In this document: piece after piece, positions 17,505 through 24,061 of the stretch | Layout of the letters: each line of letters opens with the position of its first letter | Position numbering within the stretch: position 1 is the stretch's first letter | NCBI GenBank assembly: GCA_905198155.1 | Contig: CAJKBQ010000003.1 | Coordinates: forward strand, 56,847-120,846 | Direction of reading: 5' to 3' | Length of the DNA: 64,000 bases | Origin: an uncultured Eubacteriales bacterium | GTDB taxonomy: Bacteria > Bacillota > Clostridia > Oscillospirales > Acutalibacteraceae | Translations under genes and position numbers: made by a program | The notes under the pieces: model-generated | Seen by the model: the letters and a program-made list of their open reading frames with translations, nothing else | The model's database searches: none | Told to the model about the DNA's origin: nothing

Positions 17505-18254
17505 ATGATCGACTGGAACATACTGTCGTCCGAGCTGTCCCGCGAAGGATTGGCGCAGGTGGGCTACGCGGACGTGGCCGATGCGCTCCCGGCGCGGTAC
17601 GCGCATCTGCCGCGGGCTGTGGTGCTGGTGTGGCGGCTGGCAGACGGCGTGTTTGACGAAGTGGCGGATCGCGAAACGCCGACGTTTTCGTACTTCCAGC
17701 ACTACCGGGCGGTCAACGCAACGCTCGACCGGATGACGCTGCGGATTGCCGCACTGCTGGAACGCGACGGCGCGCGGGCACTGCCCATCGCAGCATCGCA
17801 AAGCGTCCACGACAACGGCCCGTACGCCGGGGTATTCCCGCACAAAACGGCGGCCGTGCGCGCCGGGCTGGGCTGGATCGGGCGGAGCGCGCTGTTCGTG
17901 TCCGGCGCGTACGGTCCGCGGGTACGGTTGGCGACGGTGCTGACCGATCATCCGCTGACCGGCGCATCGGTCAACCGGTGCGAATCGGTGTCGCGGTGCG
18001 GCGCCTGCACGCGGTGCGTAGATGCCTGCCCGGCTGGCGCGATTCAGGGCGCGGAATATGTCCCCGGTACGCCGCGGGCCGCGCTGCTGGACGCGCAGGC
18101 GTGCAGCGAATACATGAAACAGGCGTATCAGAAAATCGGGCGCGGCGCGGTGTGCGGAATCTGCGCGGCGGTGTGCCCGTATGGACAGCGAGGAAATTCG
18201 CGGAAAGGTTCGGAAAATTATGGAATCCAACTCAATCCGGATCGTAACGTTTAA
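17505..18254 (+). CDS. QueG-like double [4Fe-4S] cluster protein
   Basis: A 249-residue iron-sulfur protein related to the catalytic core of epoxyqueuosine reductase. The middle has HDNGPYAGVFPHKTAAVRAGLGWIGRSALFVS, typical of QueG relatives, followed by two clusters from CGACTRCVDACPAGAI and CGICAAVCPYGQRG. It is shorter than true QueG (about 350-390 residues) and lacks the C-terminal HEAT-like domain, so it may be a stand-alone reductase of unknown substrate. The ATG at 17505 has AGGGG six bases upstream. The 3' end overlaps the next gene by 35 nt. Confidence 0.8.
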   Translation: MIDWNILSSELSREGLAQVGYADVADALPARYAHLPRAVVLVWRLADGVFDEVADRETPTFSYFQHYRAVNATLDRMTLRIAALLERDGARALPIAASQSVHDNGPYAGVFPHKTAAVRAGLGWIGRSALFVSGAYGPRVRLATVLTDHPLTGASVNRCESVSRCGACTRCVDACPAGAIQGAEYVPGTPRAALLDAQACSEYMKQAYQKIGRGAVCGICAAVCPYGQRGNSRKGSENYGIQLNPDRNV

Positions 18255-19023
18255 TCTGCGGTGCGTGTGGCAAGGGTGCGACGGGATCAACGATTTTATC
18301 CACCGCGCGGGCATGGTGTACGACAAGATCATGCACGAGCTGCCGGACGTGATTCTCTTCCAGGAGGTCGTTGCGCCGCATTTGACGCTGCTGCGCCGGA
18401 TGCTGCCGGAATACACGTTCTGCGGCCACTTTCGCGACGCGGACTACACCGGCGAGGGCGTATTCACGGCGGTGCGGCACGACCGGATGGAGGTGCTGGG
18501 GATGGACAGTTACTGGCTCAGCCCGACGCCGTACCTCCCCGGTTCGCGGTACGAAAACCAAAGCGATTGCCCGCGGACGTGCCTGACGGTGGTGGTGCGG
18601 GACACGCAGACCGGTGCACGGATTCGGACGCTGAACACCCACCTGGATCACATCTCGGACGAAGCGCGGATTTTGGGGATTCGGCAGATTCTGGCGCGGC
18701 TGAAGGAAGATTCGGCCAAAGACGGCCTGCCGTTCGTGCTGGCCGGCGACTTCAACGCCACACCGGACTCCGACACCATCCGGTTCTGCAATACCTACAC
18801 TGCCCTGCCGATGACGGATGTCACGGCGGAAATTCCGGTGACGTTCCATGATTGGGGTCGGGCGGCCGAAAAAATCGACTACATTTATGTGCCGCAGGCG
18901 ATGCATGACGCGGTGCAGTCCGTGGCCGCATGGACGGACGAGACCAACGGGATTTACCTGTCCGACCATTATCCTGTGGCGATGGTGCTGGACGCGGCGC
19001 AGATTTCTGCAAAAAAGGCTTGA
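18220..19023 (+). CDS. endonuclease/exonuclease/phosphatase (EEP) family hydrolase
   Basis: A 267-residue Mg2+-dependent phosphoesterase. Motifs in order: RIVTFNLRC, the metal Glu in ILFQEVVAP, LNTHLDHISDEAR, VLAGDFNATPDSDTI and the final SDHYPVAMV. These define the fold, which includes nucleases, sphingomyelinases and sugar or inositol phosphatases; the closest-looking clostridial relatives are soluble and of unknown substrate. ATG at 18220 with GGAAAGG upstream; it overlaps the preceding Fe-S gene by 35 nt, suggesting coupling. The last codons and the following TTGACA form the left copy of the direct repeat at 18995-19026. Confidence 0.9.
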   Translation: MESNSIRIVTFNLRCVWQGCDGINDFIHRAGMVYDKIMHELPDVILFQEVVAPHLTLLRRMLPEYTFCGHFRDADYTGEGVFTAVRHDRMEVLGMDSYWLSPTPYLPGSRYENQSDCPRTCLTVVVRDTQTGARIRTLNTHLDHISDEARILGIRQILARLKEDSAKDGLPFVLAGDFNATPDSDTIRFCNTYTALPMTDVTAEIPVTFHDWGRAAEKIDYIYVPQAMHDAVQSVAAWTDETNGIYLSDHYPVAMVLDAAQISAKKA

Positions 19024-19026
19024 CAA
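18995..19026 (+). repeat. left copy of a 32-bp direct repeat flanking the lipoprotein gene
   Basis: CGGCGCAGATTTCTGC followed by AAAAAAGGCTTGACAA matches 19805-19836 at 31 of 32 positions. Here it is the 3' end of the EEP gene; the right copy carries the -35 box of the thiT promoter. Confidence 0.85.
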
Positions 19027-19126
19027 TCGGAAACGCATTCCTGCCCCGATTACACACGACCGTCGTTTCAATAAAGCGATCCCGGAAAATGATTGAAATA
19101 TGCGAAAACAGAAGGAGCGATTTGGT

Positions 19127-19759
19127 ATGAAAAAAACAATCTCTATCATTGCAATTTGCGTATGCTGCCTACTGTTGATTGCTTGCGCCCAAACATCTTC
19201 ACTCAGTGACTCGGAAGTCACAGCGCGGCGTGCCAACTACCCCTTGTTAGAAAAACCATCCACCGCAATACTTTCGTCTACCGAAATTGACCGTTCAACG
19301 TTCGACCGTGTAAAAGAATCGTACCGGGAAGAACAGTGTATCGCAGTCGTAACGGTGAATTCCGTAGCATCTTACGCAATTGAGGAATCGCCCGCTGAAG
19401 GGGTCGCTGCGCAGAAAATGAACCGCGTATTTCTAAATGTTCATGTGGATCAAATTTTAGCACAGCAAACCGGGGTTCAAATCGACGAATCGATTACGCT
19501 TTTCTTGGGAACCCGTGAAAAGTATGGGGATCAACTGGATTTTGCAAGCGGAACAAAACTACTGGTCGCATTTAATCCACCACCGGAGGGCGTAAATTTT
19601 CCGGAAGTTGAGCATTTTTATGGATGCATAACGCAAAGTGCATTTTATGTAACTTCTGATGGTTATGTGCTGTCTCTGTTTGATTTCCCTGGAACAAGGG
19701 AAATGGATGGCTTATCAGTAGAATCGTTCCGTTCCAAAGTAAAAAACGTGTACAGGTAA
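19127..19759 (+). CDS. putative lipoprotein, AT-rich, unknown function
   Basis: A 210-residue secreted protein: signal MKKTISIIAICVCCLLL and lipobox LIAC, then a soluble domain with RSTFDRVKESYREEQCIAVVTVNSV, VFLNVHVDQILAQQ and GTKLLVAFNPPPEG. I recognise no family. Base composition is clearly more AT-rich than the neighbours (GC-poor third positions), and the gene lies exactly between two 32-bp direct repeats, so it was probably acquired or moved as a unit. Ribosome-binding site AAGGAG; no clear promoter of its own was found. Confidence 0.8.
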   Translation: MKKTISIIAICVCCLLLIACAQTSSLSDSEVTARRANYPLLEKPSTAILSSTEIDRSTFDRVKESYREEQCIAVVTVNSVASYAIEESPAEGVAAQKMNRVFLNVHVDQILAQQTGVQIDESITLFLGTREKYGDQLDFASGTKLLVAFNPPPEGVNFPEVEHFYGCITQSAFYVTSDGYVLSLFDFPGTREMDGLSVESFRSKVKNVYR

Positions 19760-19804
19760 CAAATAACCATCACGCGCCGGAACATATTCGGGCACTCTTT
19801 GTTT

Positions 19805-19836
19805 CGGCGCAGATTTCTGCAAAAAAAGCTTGACAA
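19805..19836 (+). repeat. right copy of the 32-bp direct repeat
   Basis: Identical to 18995-19026 except one G-to-A change. Contains the perfect mini-palindrome GCAGATTTCTGC and ends in the thiT -35 hexamer TTGACA. Confidence 0.85.
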
Positions 19837-19858
19837 ACGGCGAATCCTGCGGTACAAT
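19830..19858 (+). promoter_or_regulatory. promoter of the TPP riboswitch-thiT transcript
   Basis: TTGACA (19830-19835) and TACAAT (19853-19858) with a 17-bp spacer, starting transcription just before the riboswitch. Confidence 0.8.
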
Positions 19859-19879
19859 AAAGAAAATCAAACATCGGAA

Positions 19880-19970
19880 ACGGGGTGCTGGCGGTTCAGC
19901 CGGCTGAGAACGCGCACAGGCGCAACACCCATGAACCTGATCTGGGTAATGCCAGCGTAGGGACGGGCTA
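19880..19970 (+). ncRNA. TPP riboswitch (THI element)
   Basis: Shows the conserved thi-box parts in order: GGGGTGCTGG, GGCTGAGAA, ACACCCATGAACCTGAT, CTGGGTAATGCCAGCG and GTAGGGA. It binds thiamine pyrophosphate and controls the downstream thiT. The expression platform is the terminator at 19981-20017. Confidence 0.97.
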
Positions 19971-19980
19971 CATCCATTCT

Positions 19981-20017
19981 GCGCTTGGCGGGCTTCCCGC
20001 GAAGCGCTTTTTTGATT
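19981..20017 (+). terminator. riboswitch-controlled terminator
   Basis: GCGCTTGGCGGG and CCCGCGAAGCGC pair around a short loop and are followed by seven T. With TPP bound the hairpin should form and stop transcription before thiT. Confidence 0.85.
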
Positions 20018-20067
20018 GCATCCGCACCTAGGGGATTCCGACGAATATCGAAAGGATGGGTTTTGAA

Positions 20068-20910
20068 ATGTCAAAAACTACAACTCGGACCAACATTCTG
20101 CGGTTGGTCGAAAGCGGCGTGATGATCGCGCTGGCGACCGTGCTGAGCACGATCAAGTTCATCGATATGCCGATGGGCGGATCGGTGACGGCGTTCAGTA
20201 TGCTGCCGATTATGCTGATCGCGTACCGCTACGGCGTCAAATGGGGCACGCTGACCGGCGTGACGTACGGTTTGCTGCAAATGCTGCTGGGAATGCAGAA
20301 CCTGCGGTACGGCGCGTCCGTGTGGGCGGTGCTGGTGATTATCCTGTTCGACTACCTGGTCGCGTTTGGCGTGCTGGGGACGGCCGGCGCATTCCGCAAG
20401 ACGCTGCCGAATCAGACGGCGGCGCTGGCGGTCGGCTCCGTGGTGGCGTCGGTGCTGCGGTTCGCGTGCCACTTCATCTCCGGATGGGTCGTGTGGGCCG
20501 TATGGGCGCCGGAAGGAATGCCCGCGTGGCGCTATTCGCTGGAGTACAACGGCTACTATATGCTGCCGGAATGCATTTTGACGACGGTAGCGGCCGTGCT
20601 GCTGTCGGCGTATCTGGACTTTTCCAGCACGGATATCACCCGCCGCGCAGCCAAAGCGGCGCAGACGGTGCGCAATCCGATCGCGTCCGGGTGCAAGCTG
20701 GCGGGCGGCTCGGTGATGGTCGCAGGCGTGCTGTATGTGGTGTCGCAGGCGATCTCGGCGCTGACGGTCGCGGACTTTGAGCCGGACAAGATTCACCTGA
20801 TTACCATCGTGGTCGGCACGCTGGTCGCCGGAATCCTGATTATCGCGCTGGGCGAAGTGGTGCAGCTGCTGACCGATCTGCGCGACGAGCGGCGGAACGC
20901 GTCGAAATAA
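20068..20910 (+). CDS. thiT: energy-coupled thiamine transporter ThiT, C-terminally extended
   Basis: S-component of an ECF thiamine importer (280 residues). The first 190 residues are ThiT-like: ESGVMIALATVLSTIKF, MPMGGSVTAFSMLPIMLIAYRYG, YGLLQMLLG and the thiamine-binding region FACHFISGWVVWAVWAPEG...YSLEYNGYYMLPE. A further 90 residues add two membrane helices (GGSVMVAGVLYVVSQAISAL, IHLITIVVGTLVAGILIIALGEVVQLL), which is longer than classical ThiT (about 190). The TPP riboswitch upstream confirms the substrate class. The ECF energising module is elsewhere. ATG at 20068 chosen over 20056 for spacing to AAAGGA. Confidence 0.93.
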   Translation: MSKTTTRTNILRLVESGVMIALATVLSTIKFIDMPMGGSVTAFSMLPIMLIAYRYGVKWGTLTGVTYGLLQMLLGMQNLRYGASVWAVLVIILFDYLVAFGVLGTAGAFRKTLPNQTAALAVGSVVASVLRFACHFISGWVVWAVWAPEGMPAWRYSLEYNGYYMLPECILTTVAAVLLSAYLDFSSTDITRRAAKAAQTVRNPIASGCKLAGGSVMVAGVLYVVSQAISALTVADFEPDKIHLITIVVGTLVAGILIIALGEVVQLLTDLRDERRNASK

Positions 20911-20923
20911 CCCGAAAATCGTC

Positions 20924-20960
20924 AAAAACTGCCTAGTGCGCGAAACACCGGGCAGTTTTT
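20924..20960. terminator. bidirectional terminator between thiT and ibrB
   Basis: AAAAACTGCC and GGCAGTTTTT form a 10-bp stem that gives a U-tract on both strands; the flanking genes converge here. Confidence 0.8.
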
Positions 20961-20973
20961 CGTATGGCGCTGT

Positions 20974-21651
20974 TTATTCGTCCGTCAGTTCAAATTTCTG
21001 GTTTTTGCGCGACGTCGGCTGTTTGCTGCCGGCAGGCCGTCCGCGCGAACGCTTGGGGTATTCTTCTTCGTTCAGTTCACCCAGATTTTCCTCGTCGGCG
21101 AAAATCGCGGCCGCCGTATCGGTTTGGTCCAGCGGCTTCCACGCGCGGCCGAATGAGCTGTCGCGGAACAGTTCCGTCAGACCGGTGATCTGTTTCAACC
21201 GCAGCAATTCGTCCTTGTCCATCCCCAGGTGCTTGCAAATCCAGACGTCGCTGCGGCCCAGGTCGTGCAGCTCGCGGATGATATTGCTCATCAGATCCAC
21301 GTCGTGCGTGCCGCGGGCGCGGTTGTGGCGGATGGTACTGGCCATCCGGCTGCTGAGCGGCTTGTCGATCACGGACACCGGCAGCATTCCATCTTCGCGT
21401 TCATAAATGTCGCGGTGTTCTTTCATCACGCGGTAGCGGTGAAACCCGTCTACGATGATGTAGCGGTCGCGCTCTTTGTCGTAGTAGCACACAATCGGCA
21501 TGGTGTAGCCGTCCTCGCGGATGCTGTCGTACAGCAGGCGCATCTCCGGCGGCGCAACGGCGTTGGGGTTGTAGTGATTCGGTTCAACTTTTTCAAACGG
21601 CACTGCAATCACGCCGTAAACCGGGCTGCGGAATGCTTTATTATTTTTCAT
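20974..21651 (-). CDS. ibrB: IbrB-like ParB/Srx-fold protein
   Basis: A 225-residue protein with an N-terminal ParB/sulfiredoxin-type domain: VPFEKVEPNHYNPNAV, MPIVCYYDKERDRYIIVDGFHRYRVM (the ParB GxxR-like catalytic region) and TIRHNRARGTHD; then a helical part (ICKHLGMDKDELLRLKQITGL) and a basic tail SRGRPAGSKQ. It is paired with an IbrA-type PP-loop protein, an 11-nt overlap joining the two reading frames. In Escherichia coli the IbrA/IbrB pair raises expression of prophage genes; the biochemical activity is unknown. The ATG at 21651 has GAGGAG eight bases upstream. Confidence 0.85.
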   Translation of the reverse strand: MKNNKAFRSPVYGVIAVPFEKVEPNHYNPNAVAPPEMRLLYDSIREDGYTMPIVCYYDKERDRYIIVDGFHRYRVMKEHRDIYEREDGMLPVSVIDKPLSSRMASTIRHNRARGTHDVDLMSNIIRELHDLGRSDVWICKHLGMDKDELLRLKQITGLTELFRDSSFGRAWKPLDQTDTAAAIFADEENLGELNEEEYPKRSRGRPAGSKQPTSRKNQKFELTDE

Positions 21652-22957
21652 GCAGGATCTCCTCGTATTCCATCTTGATTTGGTCAATCCGCGCCTTCTC
21701 CTGGCGCGTCAATCCGAACCCCATGTGGCGGCACAGATGGTCGTTTTTCAGGATACAGTAGCACATTCGCTTCCAGCTGGGGATGTCCCGGTTGTGGATA
21801 TCATCGGTATCGTCCGGAAGCGGGCCTTCAAAGATGACGCGCGTTTTTTTGCCGATGGTGTAGTTGGAAATGCCGTTGAGGCGGATGCGGTAGCCTTTTT
21901 GGCGCAGCTCGTCGATGGTTTCGTCGGGCAGGCCGCCGCCGACATTGTGCCAAAACAGGATGGAGGTTTGGAATTTGCGGATGTACTGGCTGCGCAGGCG
22001 GGCCGGGAGCGTGTCCAGCAGGAAGCACGTGTAGGTTTTCCAGGTGTGTCCCTTCGGCAGCGTGACGGTATGGTAGCCCATCGCTTTGGATTTGCCGTAA
22101 ATCGCGCCGAAATTGGCGCCGTTGACGCGGCCGATCAGTTTGCCCCACACTTCCGGGTCGATCACGCGGTAAAGATTGAGGTTGTCTTTGGCGCTGTCGT
22201 TGAACGGCGAGGCCACGCGCATTTGATCCGGTGTCTGACCCGCTTTCCAGTACAGGTCGTACAGGCGGTTGTATTCGTAGCCGAATTTGCTGTACGCCGT
22301 CCACACATCGTGTACCGTCCAGTCGTACATCGGCGACGCGCACCACACATTTTTGAACTGGCGCGTAATCCAGCACTGGTCTTTGTAGCCGTAGCGCTTG
22401 TTGAGGAAACCGCTGTACCGCTGGAGCGATTCGTCAGCGCGAATCCCCAGCAGACATACCGTTTTGCCGCCGCCGTGAAGATCGCGGTAATACCGGCTGA
22501 ACTGCCGCGCCAGATCCTCCTGGTGCATTCGGTAGTGGTAGTACATGAACGGGTTGGTCAGATTGACGACGTACGGAAACCGGGGCATCGGGCGCACCCA
22601 TCGGTCGGAACAGGTGTCGTCCCACGGGTACCAGTACATTTGGTAGCAGCTGAGCGCCGTGCGCGTCGCCATCGGCAAACATATCCAGTACGGTTCCACG
22701 TCCTCGGCAATCTTGGCAAAGGTTTTGGTGACGTACTCGGTCGTCATGGTGTACTGCGCTTCAAAATCCTGGTGAAACACACCAATCACGCGGTTCGGGT
22801 AGTGCGTCCGGCGAAAATCGAGCAGCATTTGCAGCAGCAAGCCGCTGTCTTTGCCGCCGCTGAACGAAACGTAGATATGGTCAAACTCTTCAAACACATA
22901 GCGCAGCCGCCGCTGCGTCGCTTCGTACACATCAATCGGCAAATATTCCCGTTTCAT
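21641..22957 (-). CDS. ibrA: IbrA-like PP-loop (PAPS reductase family) protein
   Basis: A 438-residue member of the phosphoadenosine-phosphosulfate reductase family with a DUF3440-type C-terminal part. The ATP pyrophosphatase loop is intact: HIYVSFSGGKDSGLLLQMLL near residue 30. Further landmarks are GVFHQDFEAQYTMT, GIRADESLQRYSG, WCASPMYDWTVHDVWTAY and GYHTVTLPKGHTWKTYTCFLLDTLP. Such enzymes adenylylate a substrate, often before sulfur transfer to nucleic acid or small molecules. First gene of ibrA-ibrB. No prophage, cysteine desulfurase or dnd gene is adjacent. Confidence 0.88.
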   Translation of the reverse strand: MKREYLPIDVYEATQRRLRYVFEEFDHIYVSFSGGKDSGLLLQMLLDFRRTHYPNRVIGVFHQDFEAQYTMTTEYVTKTFAKIAEDVEPYWICLPMATRTALSCYQMYWYPWDDTCSDRWVRPMPRFPYVVNLTNPFMYYHYRMHQEDLARQFSRYYRDLHGGGKTVCLLGIRADESLQRYSGFLNKRYGYKDQCWITRQFKNVWCASPMYDWTVHDVWTAYSKFGYEYNRLYDLYWKAGQTPDQMRVASPFNDSAKDNLNLYRVIDPEVWGKLIGRVNGANFGAIYGKSKAMGYHTVTLPKGHTWKTYTCFLLDTLPARLRSQYIRKFQTSILFWHNVGGGLPDETIDELRQKGYRIRLNGISNYTIGKKTRVIFEGPLPDDTDDIHNRDIPSWKRMCYCILKNDHLCRHMGFGLTRQEKARIDQIKMEYEEILHEK

Positions 22958-23003
22958 GATATATCACTTCCTTACCCCCGCTGGATTGGTATATTTATAG
23001 TAT

Positions 23004-23032
23004 ATCATATCATATTTTTTTCCAATTGTAAA
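23004..23032 (-). promoter_or_regulatory. promoter of ibrA-ibrB
   Basis: Minus-strand TTTACA (23027-23032) and TATGAT (23004-23009) with a 17-bp spacer, in an AT-rich stretch with repeated ATATCAT units that could be an operator. Confidence 0.6.
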
Positions 23033-23122
23033 GCATTAAAACGAGATTTGCAGAATTTTGTCGATCTGTTTCACAATTGCAATACGGTGCGAAAACGCCG
23101 CCCCGTGGCCGCATACGCAAAC

Positions 23123-23160
23123 AGACGCCAAAGCGCTGCGTGTTGCGCGCTTTGGCGTCT
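23123..23160 (-). terminator. rnpB downstream hairpin
   Basis: AGACGCCAAAGCGC and GCGCTTTGGCGTCT form a perfect 14-bp stem immediately 3' of the RNase P RNA; the following T-tract is short, so termination may be helped by processing. Confidence 0.7.
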
Positions 23161-23167
23161 GAACATT

Positions 23168-23520
23168 TGGTGTGACTGAATCGGTAAGCCGAGTTCTGTC
23201 GAGAACAGCCATCTATCTCGACTGCACGTTGCCGCGCAGCTCATGCCACCTCCACAGGACGCGCCGGGCCAGCGCATATGTCCCTCCACGGTGTTGCTTC
23301 GGATAGGGTTTACAGGGCCGCGCAGTCTCCTGCGCGCCGGTGAGCTCTTACCTCGCCGTTCCACCCTTACCGCGAACGGGTCGCGGCGGTATATTTCTGT
23401 TGCACTTTCCCTAAGGTCACCCTCGGCGGCCGTTAGCCGTTATCCTGCCCTGCGAAGCTCGGACTTTCCTCAGGCGGCGCCTTTCGACGCATCGCCCGCG
23501 GCTGTTTAACTCAGTCACGA
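23168..23520 (-). ncRNA. rnpB: RNase P RNA, bacterial class A
   Basis: Catalytic RNA that trims the 5' leaders of pre-tRNAs. On the minus strand the 5' part has the universal GAGGAAAGTCCGAGCTTCGC, then AGGGTGACCTTAGGGAAAGTGC, the conserved ACAGAAATATACCGCC core, GGTAAGGGTGGAACGGCGAGGTAAGAGC and the closing GAACTCGGCTTACCGATTCAG. About 353 nt, the usual size for class A. It has its own promoter at 23526-23554 and lies back to back with the first toxin locus. Confidence 0.96.
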
Positions 23521-23525
23521 GTATT

Positions 23526-23554
23526 ATTTTACACGGAAATGGGCGGGTTGTCAA
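23526..23554 (-). promoter_or_regulatory. rnpB promoter
   Basis: Minus-strand TTGACA (23549-23554) and TAAAAT (23526-23531), spacer 17 bp; predicted start within a few bases of the RNA 5' end. Confidence 0.85.
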
Positions 23555-23586
23555 GCACCCGCCCGCAAATTTTTATTCGACCGGAA

Positions 23587-23615
23587 TTGACATTCCACGC
23601 AGAATCTGCTATAAT
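23587..23615 (+). promoter_or_regulatory. toxin mRNA promoter, locus 1
   Basis: Consensus TTGACA (23587-23592) and TATAAT (23610-23615), 17 bp apart, preceded by CCGGAA. The mRNA would have an approximately 127-nt leader before the 31-residue ORF. Confidence 0.85.
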
Positions 23616-23638
23616 AGTCGCAAGGCGAAAGCCCCGCA

Positions 23639-23767
23639 ATGACACACCCACACACCTTCTCAAAGGCGGTTGCCCCTCGGACTGCGCAAGTACGTCCTAC
23701 GGGGGTGAATATTTCTTCCCCCGATGGGTTTCCAAAGGGGGTGAGTGCATGGAACTGTTCAGCTTGA
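23639..23767 (+). CDS. possible leader ORF in the toxin mRNA, locus 1
   Basis: A 42-codon frame starting MTHPHTFSKAVAPRTAQVRP that runs through the leader and overlaps the toxin start in another frame. It has only a weak ribosome-binding site. The matching frame in locus 2 (35689-35838) is also open, and the leader is highly conserved, so it could couple or delay toxin translation; it may equally be incidental to RNA structure. Confidence 0.3.
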   Translation: MTHPHTFSKAVAPRTAQVRPTGVNISSPDGFPKGVSAWNCSA

Positions 23768-23844
23768 TTATTTCAACTGCAACCTTGATCGTCAACATCC
23801 TGATGCTGATTATCATGATTCAAGCACAACATACAAAGAAATAA
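23749..23844 (+). CDS. 31-residue hydrophobic peptide, putative type I toxin, locus 1
   Basis: Encodes MELFSLIISTATLIVNILM plus LIIMIQAQHTKK: a single membrane helix with a polar Asn in the middle and a short basic tail, the shape of type I toxin peptides of Firmicutes (TxpA, BsrG, holin-like toxins) without obvious sequence identity to them. A very strong ribosome-binding site AAAGGGGGTGAG precedes the ATG; an upstream CCCCC (about 23718-23722) could pair with and hide it. A second copy at 35799-35894 differs by one residue (Leu6 to Ala). A convergent promoter starts just downstream. Confidence 0.75.
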   Translation: MELFSLIISTATLIVNILMLIIMIQAQHTKK

Positions 23845-23876
23845 ACCGCCCACGCTCGTCCAAAAGCAGGCGGTTT
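23843..23876. terminator. shared bidirectional terminator of toxin mRNA and antisense RNA, locus 1
   Basis: AAACCGCC and GGCGGTTT form an 8-bp stem around an 18-nt loop directly at the toxin stop codon, with T-rich flanks on both strands. The two converging transcripts would therefore be complementary at their 3' ends. Confidence 0.75.
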
Positions 23877-23937
23877 AGTTTCTTCTAACCACGCAGCCAA
23901 GGCGGCAACCGATGTGCGGGTGTGCCTTGCTGTTTAT
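23843..23937 (-). ncRNA. putative antisense antitoxin RNA, locus 1
   Basis: A transcript starting about 23937 from the consensus promoter at 23944-23972 and ending at the shared stem would be roughly 95 nt long and would base-pair with the 3' end of the toxin mRNA. Its 5' region (CAGCAAGGCACACCC) resembles the start of the toxin leader. No reading frame with a ribosome-binding site lies in it. This is the RatA/TxpA-like convergent arrangement; antitoxin function is inferred. Confidence 0.65.
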
Positions 23938-23943
23938 GAGTAT

Positions 23944-23972
23944 ATTATACCCCGGATTTGCAAGTTTGTCAA
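23944..23972 (-). promoter_or_regulatory. antisense RNA promoter, locus 1
   Basis: Minus-strand TTGACA (23967-23972) and TATAAT (23944-23949), exactly 17 bp apart. Confidence 0.85.
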
Positions 23973-23984
23973 GCAGATACTTGT

Positions 23985-24030
23985 AAAAAACTTTGCCCCG
24001 TCCGCAGTTTGAACACCGCAGACGGGGCAA
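23985..24030 (-). terminator. intrinsic terminator of the alcohol dehydrogenase gene
   Basis: TTGCCCCGTCCGC and GCAGACGGGGCAA pair (one mismatch) and the minus-strand transcript continues with AGTTTTTT. It insulates the dehydrogenase from the antisense RNA promoter just beyond. Confidence 0.85.
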
Positions 24031-24061
24031 CTTCTATGGAATGAATTTAGGGATTGCAGGA

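Noticed and set aside
19000..19026. GCAGATTTCTGC plus A-run as a terminator of the EEP gene
   Set aside because: The 5-bp stem is too weak and the A-run is on the wrong side for rightward transcription; direct-repeat explanation preferred.
20974..22957. dnd or other complete DNA phosphorothioation system around the PP-loop protein
   Set aside because: No DndA, DndD, DndE or restriction partner nearby, and the protein has the IbrA layout rather than DndC.
23539..23844. 101-codon frame that would add 70 residues to the toxin peptide
   Set aside because: It starts upstream of the promoter and lacks a ribosome-binding site, whereas the internal ATG has an excellent one.
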